Below are positions 15,664 to 22,672 of a stretch of 34,565 nt of DNA, piece by piece (position 1 is the stretch's first letter; the number at the start of each line of letters is the position of its first letter). Below the pieces are notes generated by a model, which made no database searches, was not told the DNA's origin, and saw only the letters and a program-made list of their open reading frames with translations. This DNA comes from Anaerolineae bacterium (GTDB lineage Bacteria > Chloroflexota > Anaerolineae > Aggregatilineales > Phototrophicaceae). The stretch spans positions 1 through 34,565 of the forward strand of contig JALHNB010000052.1 of the NCBI GenBank assembly GCA_022843745.1, given 5' to 3'. Position numbers and translations under genes: made by a program.

Positions 15664-16106
15664 ATCTAAACTTTGACCCTCATTCAAAACAGGTCATCGC
15701 TGAAAAAAGGCTATCATATTTTTCGACCTCAAACGGATTTTTACACACTTCTAAAGACCGTCTTATAGAATTCTGATGTGACCCCAAGTGTGTTTTGATA
15801 AGTGCTGCCAAAAGTGATAAGTATTGCCCAAGTAATTTCGCCCAGGGTCGCGGCGAATATCCCAAACCTGACCTGCCCCCTCTCTTCCCCCTCCCCCACC
15901 ACGCCCTTTCCCTCCCCTGTGCGCTTTCAGAGATGCCGCCCTTTCGCGAAAAAAGGGGGTTTTTAGGCGTTTTGCGTCATTCAACGTCTATCAGAGTGAG
16001 TCGGTGGGGGAGGGGCGCGGAAGGGCATGAATTCGCATTTGGGAAATGCGGCGGCAAAAAGCGGCTTTGCTCAGAACGCATTTGAATATTCATTTTTAGA
16101 TTGATG
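15664..16106. other. Intergenic region with pyrimidine-rich tract
   Basis: No gene recognised. A C/T-rich tract spans about 15872-15920. A short stem CCCTTT / AAAGGG followed by TTTTT (15939-15964) resembles a plus-strand terminator, but no plus-strand gene precedes it. Confidence 0.4.
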
Positions 16107-16640
16107 TCATCTATAGAAAGCATGTTTTGTCTCCCCTCTCTCGCTTGCGGAGAGGGGGCTAGGGGGTGAGGTTGAGATCGCGGTGTCGTTTGGGAAATGT
16201 CGGCGGACGGTTTCCTGAAAGATTTCCAGCAGCGGCGGCATGTCCCCGAAGTAAAACAGGTGCGCCGGACAGCGGCAGTCCGATGCGCCGAAGCGTGCCG
16301 CCGGGATCGCCACCCCCGGCATGTTTCCGAGAATCGCCGCCCATTCATGTTCGCGCCGAATCTCCGATTCCTGCATCCAGATCGCCGTCAGCCGCGCCGC
16401 CCGCCGGAGATAATCGACATGCCAATGGGGTTTTTCCGCGACATGCCGATGATGCCGCAGTCGTCCTGATAAGCCGCCGGAACCGAACGCGCTGCCGACA
16501 TAGGCATAGTACCCGGCAGACAGCGCCACCATGCCGAATTTCCCGATTTCGAGTCGCTGTGCTTCGGGCAGATGCAGGATGAGGATATACGTTCCGTGTG
16601 CCAATTGATCTGTCCACTGTGTGATATTTTGGGCTGCCAA
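16107..16640 (-). CDS. DUF123 (GIY-YIG-like) protein with repeat-derived C-terminus
   Basis: A 177-residue protein of the DUF123 family, related to GIY-YIG nucleases. Diagnostic blocks: GTYILILHL near residue 16, GYYAYVGSAFGSGGLSGRLRHHR (about 43-65), HWHVDYLRR, and FGASDCRCPAHLFYF (about 137-151). The only available starts are TTG codons; the first, at 16640, lies inside the left arm of a 32-bp palindrome, and a stop closes the frame just upstream. The last about 20 residues (SPPSPLSASERGE...) are not family sequence but the translation of a G/C-rich dispersed repeat at 16133-16175. Thus both ends of the gene are altered by repeats. The catalytic core looks complete. Confidence 0.85.
   Translation of the reverse strand: MAAQNITQWTDQLAHGTYILILHLPEAQRLEIGKFGMVALSAGYYAYVGSAFGSGGLSGRLRHHRHVAEKPHWHVDYLRRAARLTAIWMQESEIRREHEWAAILGNMPGVAIPAARFGASDCRCPAHLFYFGDMPPLLEIFQETVRRHFPNDTAISTSPPSPLSASERGETKHAFYR
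16133..16175. repeat. G/C-rich dispersed repeat inside the DUF123 coding sequence
   Basis: Arms CCCCTCTC / GAGAGGGG around TCGCTTGCG followed by GGCTAGGGGGTGAGGTTG. Same family as 2250 and 13505. It is translated on the minus strand as the C-terminal segment of the DUF123 protein. Confidence 0.88.
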
Positions 16641-16667
16641 TTGTCTTGGGCCAGGACAATTGGTGGG
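16636..16667. repeat. 32-bp palindrome, copy 1 (candidate parS-like site)
   Basis: Outer arms CCAATTGTC and GACAATTGG with an inner TGG-G-CCA. The 32-nt sequence is identical to copy 2 at 16915-16946. It overlaps the start of the DUF123 gene. Both copies lie downstream of parB. Confidence 0.85.
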
Positions 16668-16703
16668 CTAAATAAGCATCCCGGCAGGCATAAATCGGTG
16701 GCA

Positions 16704-16823
16704 CTACCTATCGAGTTCGAACTGCGCGGCAGCGGGAATAGGAAACAGAAGGATATTCGCGCCGCGTCCACCTGCCGCATATTTGCGAACTTCTTCGCGC
16801 CCGATTTGAATTAGTTCATCCAT
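16704..16823 (-). CDS. Small ORF with good ribosome binding site, possibly a gene remnant
   Basis: A 39-codon frame starting M-D-E-L-I-Q-I-G-R-E-E-V and ending Q-F-E-L-D-R. AGGAG lies eight bases before the ATG, better than most genes around it. It sits between the two copies of the 32-bp palindrome. No family recognised. It could be a genuine small protein or the 5' stub of a gene whose remainder was replaced. Confidence 0.4.
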   Translation of the reverse strand: MDELIQIGREEVRKYAAGGRGANILLFPIPAAAQFELDR

Positions 16824-16911
16824 AGGACAATCTCCTATTTTTCTAAATCCACAACGATCAACTTAACTTGAGAGTCTTGTTTTGTAGCACTGAAGTATCA
16901 TAGCAGTTTGG

Positions 16912-16946
16912 CCCGCCAATTGTCTTGGGCCAGGACAATTGGTGGG
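16912..16946. repeat. 32-bp palindrome, copy 2 (candidate parS-like site)
   Basis: Identical to copy 1 over 32 nt; here the symmetry extends outward (CCC-G-CCAATTGTC and GACAATTGG-T-GGG). It lies 135 bases beyond the parB stop codon. Confidence 0.85.
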
Positions 16947-17026
16947 GTATGAGGTGTTGGTGGTAGGGGTAAACATGCGGTGAATGAGGTTTGAGAAAGT
17001 GGGCACACAGTGACCGAAGGAAATCC

Positions 17027-17050
17027 CTGTGGGACGGTGCGCCCCTACAA
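17027..17050. repeat. Half element of the GTAGGGGC family
   Basis: CTGTGGGACGGTGCGCCCCT plus ACAA; a nearly identical copy starts at 14940. Confidence 0.7.
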
Positions 17051-17080
17051 GGATTGCTTCACTGCTGACAGGCTGAAACG

Positions 17081-18361
17081 CTACCGCCGCGTTCGCTTCA
17101 GGATGCGCTCGGCTTCGTTCAGCCAGGTGCGTAGCGCTTCGATCTCGCTGAGGGCTTCCTGTCGCTTGTTATCGCGCAGACGCATCCCCATATCAATCGC
17201 TCGCCCGACTTTCCGCGCACCCGCCACAAAATGCCGCGATTCCAGCACCGACGTATCCAGGCGAAACGGTTTTTGACGGTTCTTCTTTTCGGTAGTTTGA
17301 TCGTCTGAATTGTCCTGACCCAAAGCAATCTGAATAATTGAAAGCATGTTATCCTGCGATTCCTGCGCGGTTTCCACAAGCACCTCTGCCTCTCCGGGCG
17401 GCAGTTGAGTCAGCAGGTACAGCGTCTGGCGCGGCCAGTTGAAATCATCGGCGGTTGTCCAGGCCACGTGCGGCAAACGCAGCATCGCGCGGAATTCAGA
17501 CAGAGCGCTGCGGTGAGTCAGACCCATCGCGCTGATGAGCTTTTCATTCATGCCATAAGGAACGCGGAAATCCTTGCTGTCGGCAACCTGGGCGTAATAA
17601 TCCTGCTCATGCTCAAAGGCGGTGATCGGCTCAAAAACGCGCCCATCCTGCTGCCAGACATCCATCAACAGCAGCGAAAACTGACGCGCCCGGCTGATGG
17701 CGTTCAGGTCGTCGCGGGCGCTGTTCTCGCTGGCCTGCCGCCACACGCTGAACTGCCCGGTAATGTGCGCCGGGATTTTGGCCCACTGTTTTTCGCCCGT
17801 TACCTGATAGAGCAGGTGGTACGCCAGCCAGCGTCGTTCGCCCGTTTCCAGCATATAGACGTTGTTGTACGGCACGACGCTGATCGGGTTCAGCAGGCCG
17901 TCTCGCTTGATACTGGCGGCGAGGTCGATCAACTTCAAAAGTGACGACTCAATCGGATGCAGCCGCACATCATCCAAAAAATCGTCCTCATCGAGCGCCG
18001 GGAGTTCTCGGCTCTTGGCTTTCACGGTTTCCAGCAGGTCAAAATTCGCATTCCCGCCGACATCCTTAATCACCGCTGTCCACGCGGCGAAAAGGCCATC
18101 CATATTGCCATCCCAGACGGCGTGGACGGACGAGGGAATCACGCGGCGCGGCTGGCGGCGATCCGGGAAAATATCGCGGATGGGCAGCGGGTTGGCGCTG
18201 ATTCCTTTGCCGAGTTTGCCTTCCAGCGGGCCGCGATTGGGATCACCACCGTAAATCTCGTGCGTGATTTCGGATAATGAGGGCGCATCCGGCGCGTTAT
18301 TGGTCGCCGTGAACATATCGGCATCGGGGTTGCCCTGGGTGCGGCGATTACGACTCGACAT
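17081..18361 (-). CDS. parB: ParB-like partition protein
   Basis: A 426-residue ParB-family protein, the expected DNA-binding or CTP-dependent partner of the ParA ATPase encoded immediately upstream. Residues 145-205 carry the ParB N-terminal fold: LAASIKRDGLLNPISVVPYN and LETGERRWLAYHLL (GERR at 174-177, the nucleotide-binding box). ENSARDDLNAISRARQ at 212-227 matches the helix following that box, and GMNEKLISAMGLTHRSALSEFRAML is a plausible HTH for site recognition. The N-terminal 130 residues are divergent and the protein is longer than chromosomal ParB (about 280-300). It overlaps parA by 14 bases. It differs enough from canonical chromosomal ParB to suggest a plasmid- or element-type partition cassette (inference). 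Confidence 0.85.
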   Translation of the reverse strand: MSSRNRRTQGNPDADMFTATNNAPDAPSLSEITHEIYGGDPNRGPLEGKLGKGISANPLPIRDIFPDRRQPRRVIPSSVHAVWDGNMDGLFAAWTAVIKDVGGNANFDLLETVKAKSRELPALDEDDFLDDVRLHPIESSLLKLIDLAASIKRDGLLNPISVVPYNNVYMLETGERRWLAYHLLYQVTGEKQWAKIPAHITGQFSVWRQASENSARDDLNAISRARQFSLLLMDVWQQDGRVFEPITAFEHEQDYYAQVADSKDFRVPYGMNEKLISAMGLTHRSALSEFRAMLRLPHVAWTTADDFNWPRQTLYLLTQLPPGEAEVLVETAQESQDNMLSIIQIALGQDNSDDQTTEKKNRQKPFRLDTSVLESRHFVAGARKVGRAIDMGMRLRDNKRQEALSEIEALRTWLNEAERILKRTRR

Positions 18362-19142
18362 GCTGGATCACTCCCTGTACACGGTCAACCATTGCCCACG
18401 CTTCACGGGCAACCGAGCTGTCCGGCGCGTAATTAAAAACCGAGCGTTTGCGGGCGGCGGCTTCGCCCCAGATGATGCGCTGCGGCAGTTCCGGCCAGAC
18501 CATCGCCTTAAATTGTTCGCGCAGTTTGGCGAGATTGTCCTGATGTTCGAGCGTATTGAGGCGCACTTTGTTGGGGATGATGCCCATAATTTCGATTGGC
18601 CCCAAGCCCATTTCCTTTTTCTGGTTCGAGTAGCGGTTGCGATGACCGATGGAACTGCCCAGACCTGTGAAGGCGAAATATTCGAGTTCTACCGGGAACA
18701 GCAGGTAATCCGTCGCCAGATAAATGCTGCCATGCAGGAGCGAAGGTGTCGGCGGGGTGTCAAAAATCACCACGTCGATTTCGCCATGAAGCTCGGCTAA
18801 ACGGTGGCGCACGACCAGCGTATCATCGGTATTGTCGGCGATGGTGCGTGTCTCGCGGTTGGACGGGATGATGTACAAAAAGCCTTTGACGGGTTGACCG
18901 GGGACTTCGTAAATTTCCGGCGAGATGAATTTCAGGACTTCGTTGAAGGGTGCATTGCGCACGATGAGGTTGTAAAAGCCGGGAGTCGGCGCGACACCGA
19001 TGCCCATTGTCATGTTGGCCTGGGCATCGGCATCAACCAGAACGACACGGTAGCCGCGAATCGCCAGCCCGCAGCCAATCACTGTTGCCAACGTGGTCTT
19101 GCCAACGCCGCCTTTTTCGTTCAATAACGTGATTACTTTCAT
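18348..19142 (-). CDS. parA: ParA-family partition ATPase
   Basis: Deviant Walker-type ATPase that positions DNA by ParB-stimulated ATP hydrolysis. Residues 10-17 KGGVGKTT form the deviant Walker A with the signature lysine; the A' motif is VVLVDADAQANMT (Asp37, Asp39) and Walker B is VVIFDTPPTPS (Asp128). The 264-residue length and absence of an N-terminal HTH place it with the small, type Ib-like or chromosomal ParA/Soj proteins. AGG lies a few bases before the ATG. It is first in a two-gene operon with parB. No replication initiator is visible in the window, so whether this serves a chromosome, an integrated plasmid or another element is open. Confidence 0.92.
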   Translation of the reverse strand: MKVITLLNEKGGVGKTTLATVIGCGLAIRGYRVVLVDADAQANMTMGIGVAPTPGFYNLIVRNAPFNEVLKFISPEIYEVPGQPVKGFLYIIPSNRETRTIADNTDDTLVVRHRLAELHGEIDVVIFDTPPTPSLLHGSIYLATDYLLFPVELEYFAFTGLGSSIGHRNRYSNQKKEMGLGPIEIMGIIPNKVRLNTLEHQDNLAKLREQFKAMVWPELPQRIIWGEAAARKRSVFNYAPDSSVAREAWAMVDRVQGVIQHVES

Positions 19143-19368
19143 GATCGCCTATCCCATTTTATTTTTGTCCACAGTATAACGGGTTTTGGGCTATGGGCAA
19201 AGTTCGAGAGTCCAAATTTTGTGGATTTCAGCGATCCGCTTTCAGCAGTCAGCTAAAATACAGGCAGGATGCGAAAACATTGCCGGGGTTGAAAGTCGTT
19301 AAAGTGCATTCCGCATAGAGTCTTTTAAAATGGTATTTGTCGGTGTTCTGTGCAGGCAAGGAGGGGCA

Positions 19369-19650
19369 ATGGATGAAGGTCGCAACCTCGACATTGTATT
19401 CAATGGCAGTTTATGTGCGTTTTGTAAATATTTTGCCATGAAGCTAAATGAGCAACGTAAATGGCTTTGTGCAGCATTTCCACAAGGTATACCATTCGAT
19501 ATTGCTAATGGCGATTTCGACCACCGGAAGCCACACCCTGATGACAATGGCATCGTGTTCGAAATCAAAGATGGCGTTGTTTTGCCGGATTGGGTCGATG
19601 AGGATTTTCAGCGGTTTGCGGGTGATAGTGAAGATGAGGCAGAATCGTAA
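19369..19650 (+). CDS. Small Cys-motif hypothetical protein
   Basis: A 93-residue protein started at 19369 because AGGAGG lies four bases before that ATG. It has LCAFCKYF (CxxC), a third cysteine in WLCAAFPQGIPFDI, and then GDFDHRKPHPDDNGIVFEI. The combination CxxC...C-A-F-P-x-G-I-P...D-H...D-N-G-I-x-F-E recurs, as I recall, in many short bacterial proteins of unknown function and may bind a metal through Cys and His. The C-terminus is acidic (DSEDEAES). It is divergent from parA with 226 bases between; no partition link is evident. Confidence 0.7.
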   Translation: MDEGRNLDIVFNGSLCAFCKYFAMKLNEQRKWLCAAFPQGIPFDIANGDFDHRKPHPDDNGIVFEIKDGVVLPDWVDEDFQRFAGDSEDEAES

Positions 19651-19790
19651 ACCAAATATTAATGCAGTTTGTAAGATAGATCGCTTCTTATCCGCAGGGT
19701 TTCATAAAATAGTCACCCGTGTTGCCGGAAACCGTAACATCATTCAGAATAATCAAATATGAGTCCAAGCATTGGGGGGATCGGGGCATC

Positions 19791-21293
19791 ATGAGGCGCG
19801 GATTATTCATCATCGTTTTTGTCGCAGCGGTTTTGGGTCTTCAGGGGACGATTTTAGCAGAAGGGTTTCGAGCCGATCCTAAGCGGCAGGAAAGCGATGC
19901 CGTGATCGAAATTGGCATTGTGGTTGCGCAATTTGGCGACAAAATGCCATTTGATGTGCCGGGTGTGCTGTTGGAAGCGGTGCAGGATATACCTGGTGTG
20001 CAAGTCCATTCGCTTGACGGCGTGATCGAAGATGCCGATGCTGCGCAGGAAATTGCCGATGAGTACAGCGCTGCCATCGTGATCTATGGACAGGAAAATG
20101 TACGTTACAAATTCGCGCTGCGGGAAGGGCTGTACGATTTCGTGACACCCATGGGGAGCAATTTTACCGTCGTGACGGCGGGAGCAGATGACGCGAATTA
20201 TGTGAAAAATTTAACAACCGGACTTATTCACCTGTTCATCAGCGATTTTTCTGCCGCCGAAGCCGCTTTTGCGCTTGCCGTTGCAAATCTGGATTCACAA
20301 CATGCCGATGACCTGGGCGGTGCGATGCTTCATAATTTACGCGGGATAACGCGCGTGGAATTGGACGATCTGGAAGGGGCTATTGAAGATTACACCGAGG
20401 CACTGCGTCTCCAACCAGATTATACAGATGCTTATTTTCAGCGTGGCATCGCTTATTATATCGGGGGTAATCTGGAAAATGCCATTAGCGATTATAGCGA
20501 GGCCATTCGTCTTGAGCCTGCTTACAGCACCGCTTACTACAACCGCGCTTTAGCTCATCGTCGGAATGGTGATTTGTCGGCGGCGATTGACGATTATACC
20601 GAGGCCATTCGTCTCAATCCTGAATACGTCGTTGCTTATAATAATCGCGGTGTGGCTTATTATGAAAACGAGAATTATACCGCTGCTATCGCCGACTACA
20701 CCGAGACGATCCGGCTCGACCCAGACTATACTCAAGCCTACTATAATCGGGCGAATGCACATCGCTTCAATGGGGATATTGAAAGCGCGGTGGCGGATTA
20801 CACGGAAACTATTCGGCGTAATCCCCAATTTGCGGAGGCCTACTACAATCGCGGGACCATCTATCTCAACAGCGGTCAGTTGGAATCGGCAATTGCAGAC
20901 TTTGACGAGGCAATCCGTGTTAATCCAGCATATGCCAGAGCGTACTTCAATCGCGGAATAGCACACGCTCAAATGGATGATACCGAGAGGGCGCTGGCGG
21001 ATTATGATGAAGCAATCCGGCTTGACCCGAACCTTTTCAGGGTGTATACGAATCGCGGCTTTCTGCGGATTGAGACGGATGACTATGAGGGGGCATTAGC
21101 CGATTTCGATGAAGCGATCCGCCTGAACCCGGAATTTGCCAACGCGCACTGGGGACGGGGGAACTCCAACTATGAATTGGGCAATTTTGAGCAGGCGATT
21201 GAGGATTATCGCCAATACGAAGTACTGACGGGCAAGCTTGAACCTTTTATGGAGGAAAGGATTGCCGAGATGGAGGCAGCGGTGTCCCCATGA
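19791..21293 (+). CDS. Secreted TPR-repeat protein
   Basis: A 500-residue exported protein-interaction scaffold. I start it at 19791 because the ATG opens a clear Sec signal peptide (MRRGLFIIVFVAAVLGLQG..., cleavage likely near residue 23) and GGGG lies upstream. Residues about 36-180 form an alpha/beta domain (IEIGIVVAQFGDK, AIVIYGQENVRY) of unknown type. From about 180 there are nine consecutive 34-residue TPR units with the repeating pattern AYYNRGxAH...GDLxxAIxDYTEAIRLxP. The DNA of the repeats is diverged, so they are not recent duplications. The GNAT gene follows after 43 bases and may be cotranscribed. Confidence 0.92.
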   Translation: MRRGLFIIVFVAAVLGLQGTILAEGFRADPKRQESDAVIEIGIVVAQFGDKMPFDVPGVLLEAVQDIPGVQVHSLDGVIEDADAAQEIADEYSAAIVIYGQENVRYKFALREGLYDFVTPMGSNFTVVTAGADDANYVKNLTTGLIHLFISDFSAAEAAFALAVANLDSQHADDLGGAMLHNLRGITRVELDDLEGAIEDYTEALRLQPDYTDAYFQRGIAYYIGGNLENAISDYSEAIRLEPAYSTAYYNRALAHRRNGDLSAAIDDYTEAIRLNPEYVVAYNNRGVAYYENENYTAAIADYTETIRLDPDYTQAYYNRANAHRFNGDIESAVADYTETIRRNPQFAEAYYNRGTIYLNSGQLESAIADFDEAIRVNPAYARAYFNRGIAHAQMDDTERALADYDEAIRLDPNLFRVYTNRGFLRIETDDYEGALADFDEAIRLNPEFANAHWGRGNSNYELGNFEQAIEDYRQYEVLTGKLEPFMEERIAEMEAAVSP

Positions 21294-21336
21294 CTCGGAT
21301 GCCGTATTCGCCGATTGAGTATCAGGAGTATCTATT

Positions 21337-21849
21337 TTGGTGACGATTGCACAGGTTGAATCGCCGGAACAAATCCGGCAGGCGCAGGAATTGTTTACGG
21401 AATATTTTGAGTGGCTGCGTACCGATGTCGATACCGATGTCGAAGATTTCGATACGATTGCGCCGCTGCTTGGCTATAAAGAGGAGATCGCGGGGCTGCC
21501 AGGGAAATTCGCGCCGCCGGATGGCTGTCTGCTGCTGGCGCAGGACGACGGCAAACCCGCAGGCTGCGTCGCGTTTTATAAACTCAAGGACGGCGTTTGT
21601 GAAGTCAAGCGCATGTGGCTGCGGCCTGAGTTCCGAGGCAAGCAAATCGGCAGGCTGCTCATGGAAATGCTGATCGACGAGGCGCGTAAGCTCGGCTACC
21701 AGTCGATGGTGTTGAGTACCGTGCCGCTTTTGACGACAGCCATCGCGCTTTACACGTCGCTGGGATTCGAAAAGACGGAATCGTATTTTGCGCCCGACGA
21801 AGTTGTGCCGGACTATGAACTTTTTTTTAAGCTGGATTTGGCGCGATAG
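21337..21849 (+). CDS. GNAT-family N-acetyltransferase
   Basis: A 170-residue acetyl-CoA-dependent acyltransferase. The acetyl-CoA binding motif A is clear: VKRMWLRPEFRGKQIGRLLM, with the RGKQIGR loop, followed by LGYQSMVLSTVPLLTTAIALYTSLGFEK (motif B). AGGAG is eight bases before a TTG at 21337; the adjacent GTG at 21340 is an alternative start. The substrate is not predictable. It lies 43 bases after the TPR gene on the same strand. Confidence 0.9.
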   Translation: MVTIAQVESPEQIRQAQELFTEYFEWLRTDVDTDVEDFDTIAPLLGYKEEIAGLPGKFAPPDGCLLLAQDDGKPAGCVAFYKLKDGVCEVKRMWLRPEFRGKQIGRLLMEMLIDEARKLGYQSMVLSTVPLLTTAIALYTSLGFEKTESYFAPDEVVPDYELFFKLDLAR

Positions 21850-21875
21850 GCATCGTGAGCTATAGGAATAGCCCA

Positions 21876-21899
21876 GGGCAAGGCACGCCTTGCCCCTAC
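21876..21899. repeat. GTAGGGGC-type palindrome, inverted orientation
   Basis: GGGCAAGGCACGCCTTGCCC followed by CTAC; arms GGGCAAGGC / GCCTTGCCC. It lies in the 85-base gap between the GNAT and methyltransferase-like genes. Confidence 0.8.
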
Positions 21900-21934
21900 A
21901 AAAAACGCTCGAAATCAAGAGGAGCATGTGAATT

Positions 21935-22616
21935 ATGGCGATGACATTGGATCAAGTCGTTCCCTGGGGGGCGTTCGCTGGACGAATACCGCCATATGTT
22001 TTCGCTGACGGATGATGACCTGAAGCGAAAAATTCTTGGATGCGGCGACGGCCCGGCCAGCTTTAACGCGGAAATGTACGCGCTGGGGCATCGGGTGATC
22101 TCGTTCGATCCGGTTTATGCTTTTTCCCGCGCCGAGATCGAACAGCGGGTGCATGAGATGTATCACAAGATCGTCGAGCAGGTCGGTAAATCGCGGGAAG
22201 ATTATGTCTGGACGCGCTTCCGGGATGAATATGATCTGGCGGATCATCGGCTGACGTGTATGCGGCGCTTTTTCGAGGATTATGATGCCGGATTAGCCGA
22301 GGGACGCTACCAGCTTGAGTCTCTGCCGACGTTGAGTTTCGGGGATGGTCAGTTTGATATTGCGCTGTCATCGCATCTCCTGTTTTTATATTCGGAGCAG
22401 CTTTCGCTCGAATTCCACCTGGAGTCGATTCTCGAAATGTGCCGGGTCGCCCATGATGTGCGGATTTTCCCGCTGCTGGATTTGAAGTGCCGCACATCGG
22501 CGTATCTTGAGCCGGTGCGGACGCGACTCATGGAACTGGGGTACAGCGCGGATGTAACACCTGTGGATTACGAATTTCAAAAGGGCGGGAATACGATGCT
22601 GTGGATTCGGAAGTGA
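21935..22616 (+). pseudogene. Methyltransferase-like protein with N-terminal frameshift
   Basis: The ATG at 21935 follows GAGGAG and encodes M-A-M-T-L-D-Q-V-V-P-W-G, then hits a run of six G (21966-21971). Removing one G gives VVPWGRSLDEYRHMFSLTDDDL and joins smoothly to the long downstream frame, which otherwise would have to start at 21996 without a ribosome binding site. That frame has KILGCGDGPASFNAE (SAM-binding-like glycine loop), VISFDP (acidic end of strand 2), and LPTLSFGDGQFDIALSSHLLFLY (motif resembling methyltransferase post-II regions). I recall this VVPWGRS...RILGCGDGPASFN protein as a conserved SAM-methyltransferase-like family. Restored length is about 226 residues. The lesion is either real or a homopolymer error. 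Confidence 0.8.
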
Positions 22617-22672
22617 AGTTTAAGGTATAGAACAGATATTCTTATAGAAACATAAGTGGGGCATTTCGAGAC

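Noticed and set aside
15939-15964. Plus-strand intrinsic terminator (CCCTTT / AAAGGG then TTTTT)
   Set aside because: Short stem and no plus-strand gene within reach upstream; likely a chance match in a homopolymer-rich region.
19719-19790. Upstream extension of the TPR protein (24 extra codons)
   Set aside because: It would bury the clear signal peptide that starts at 19791 and has no better ribosome binding site.
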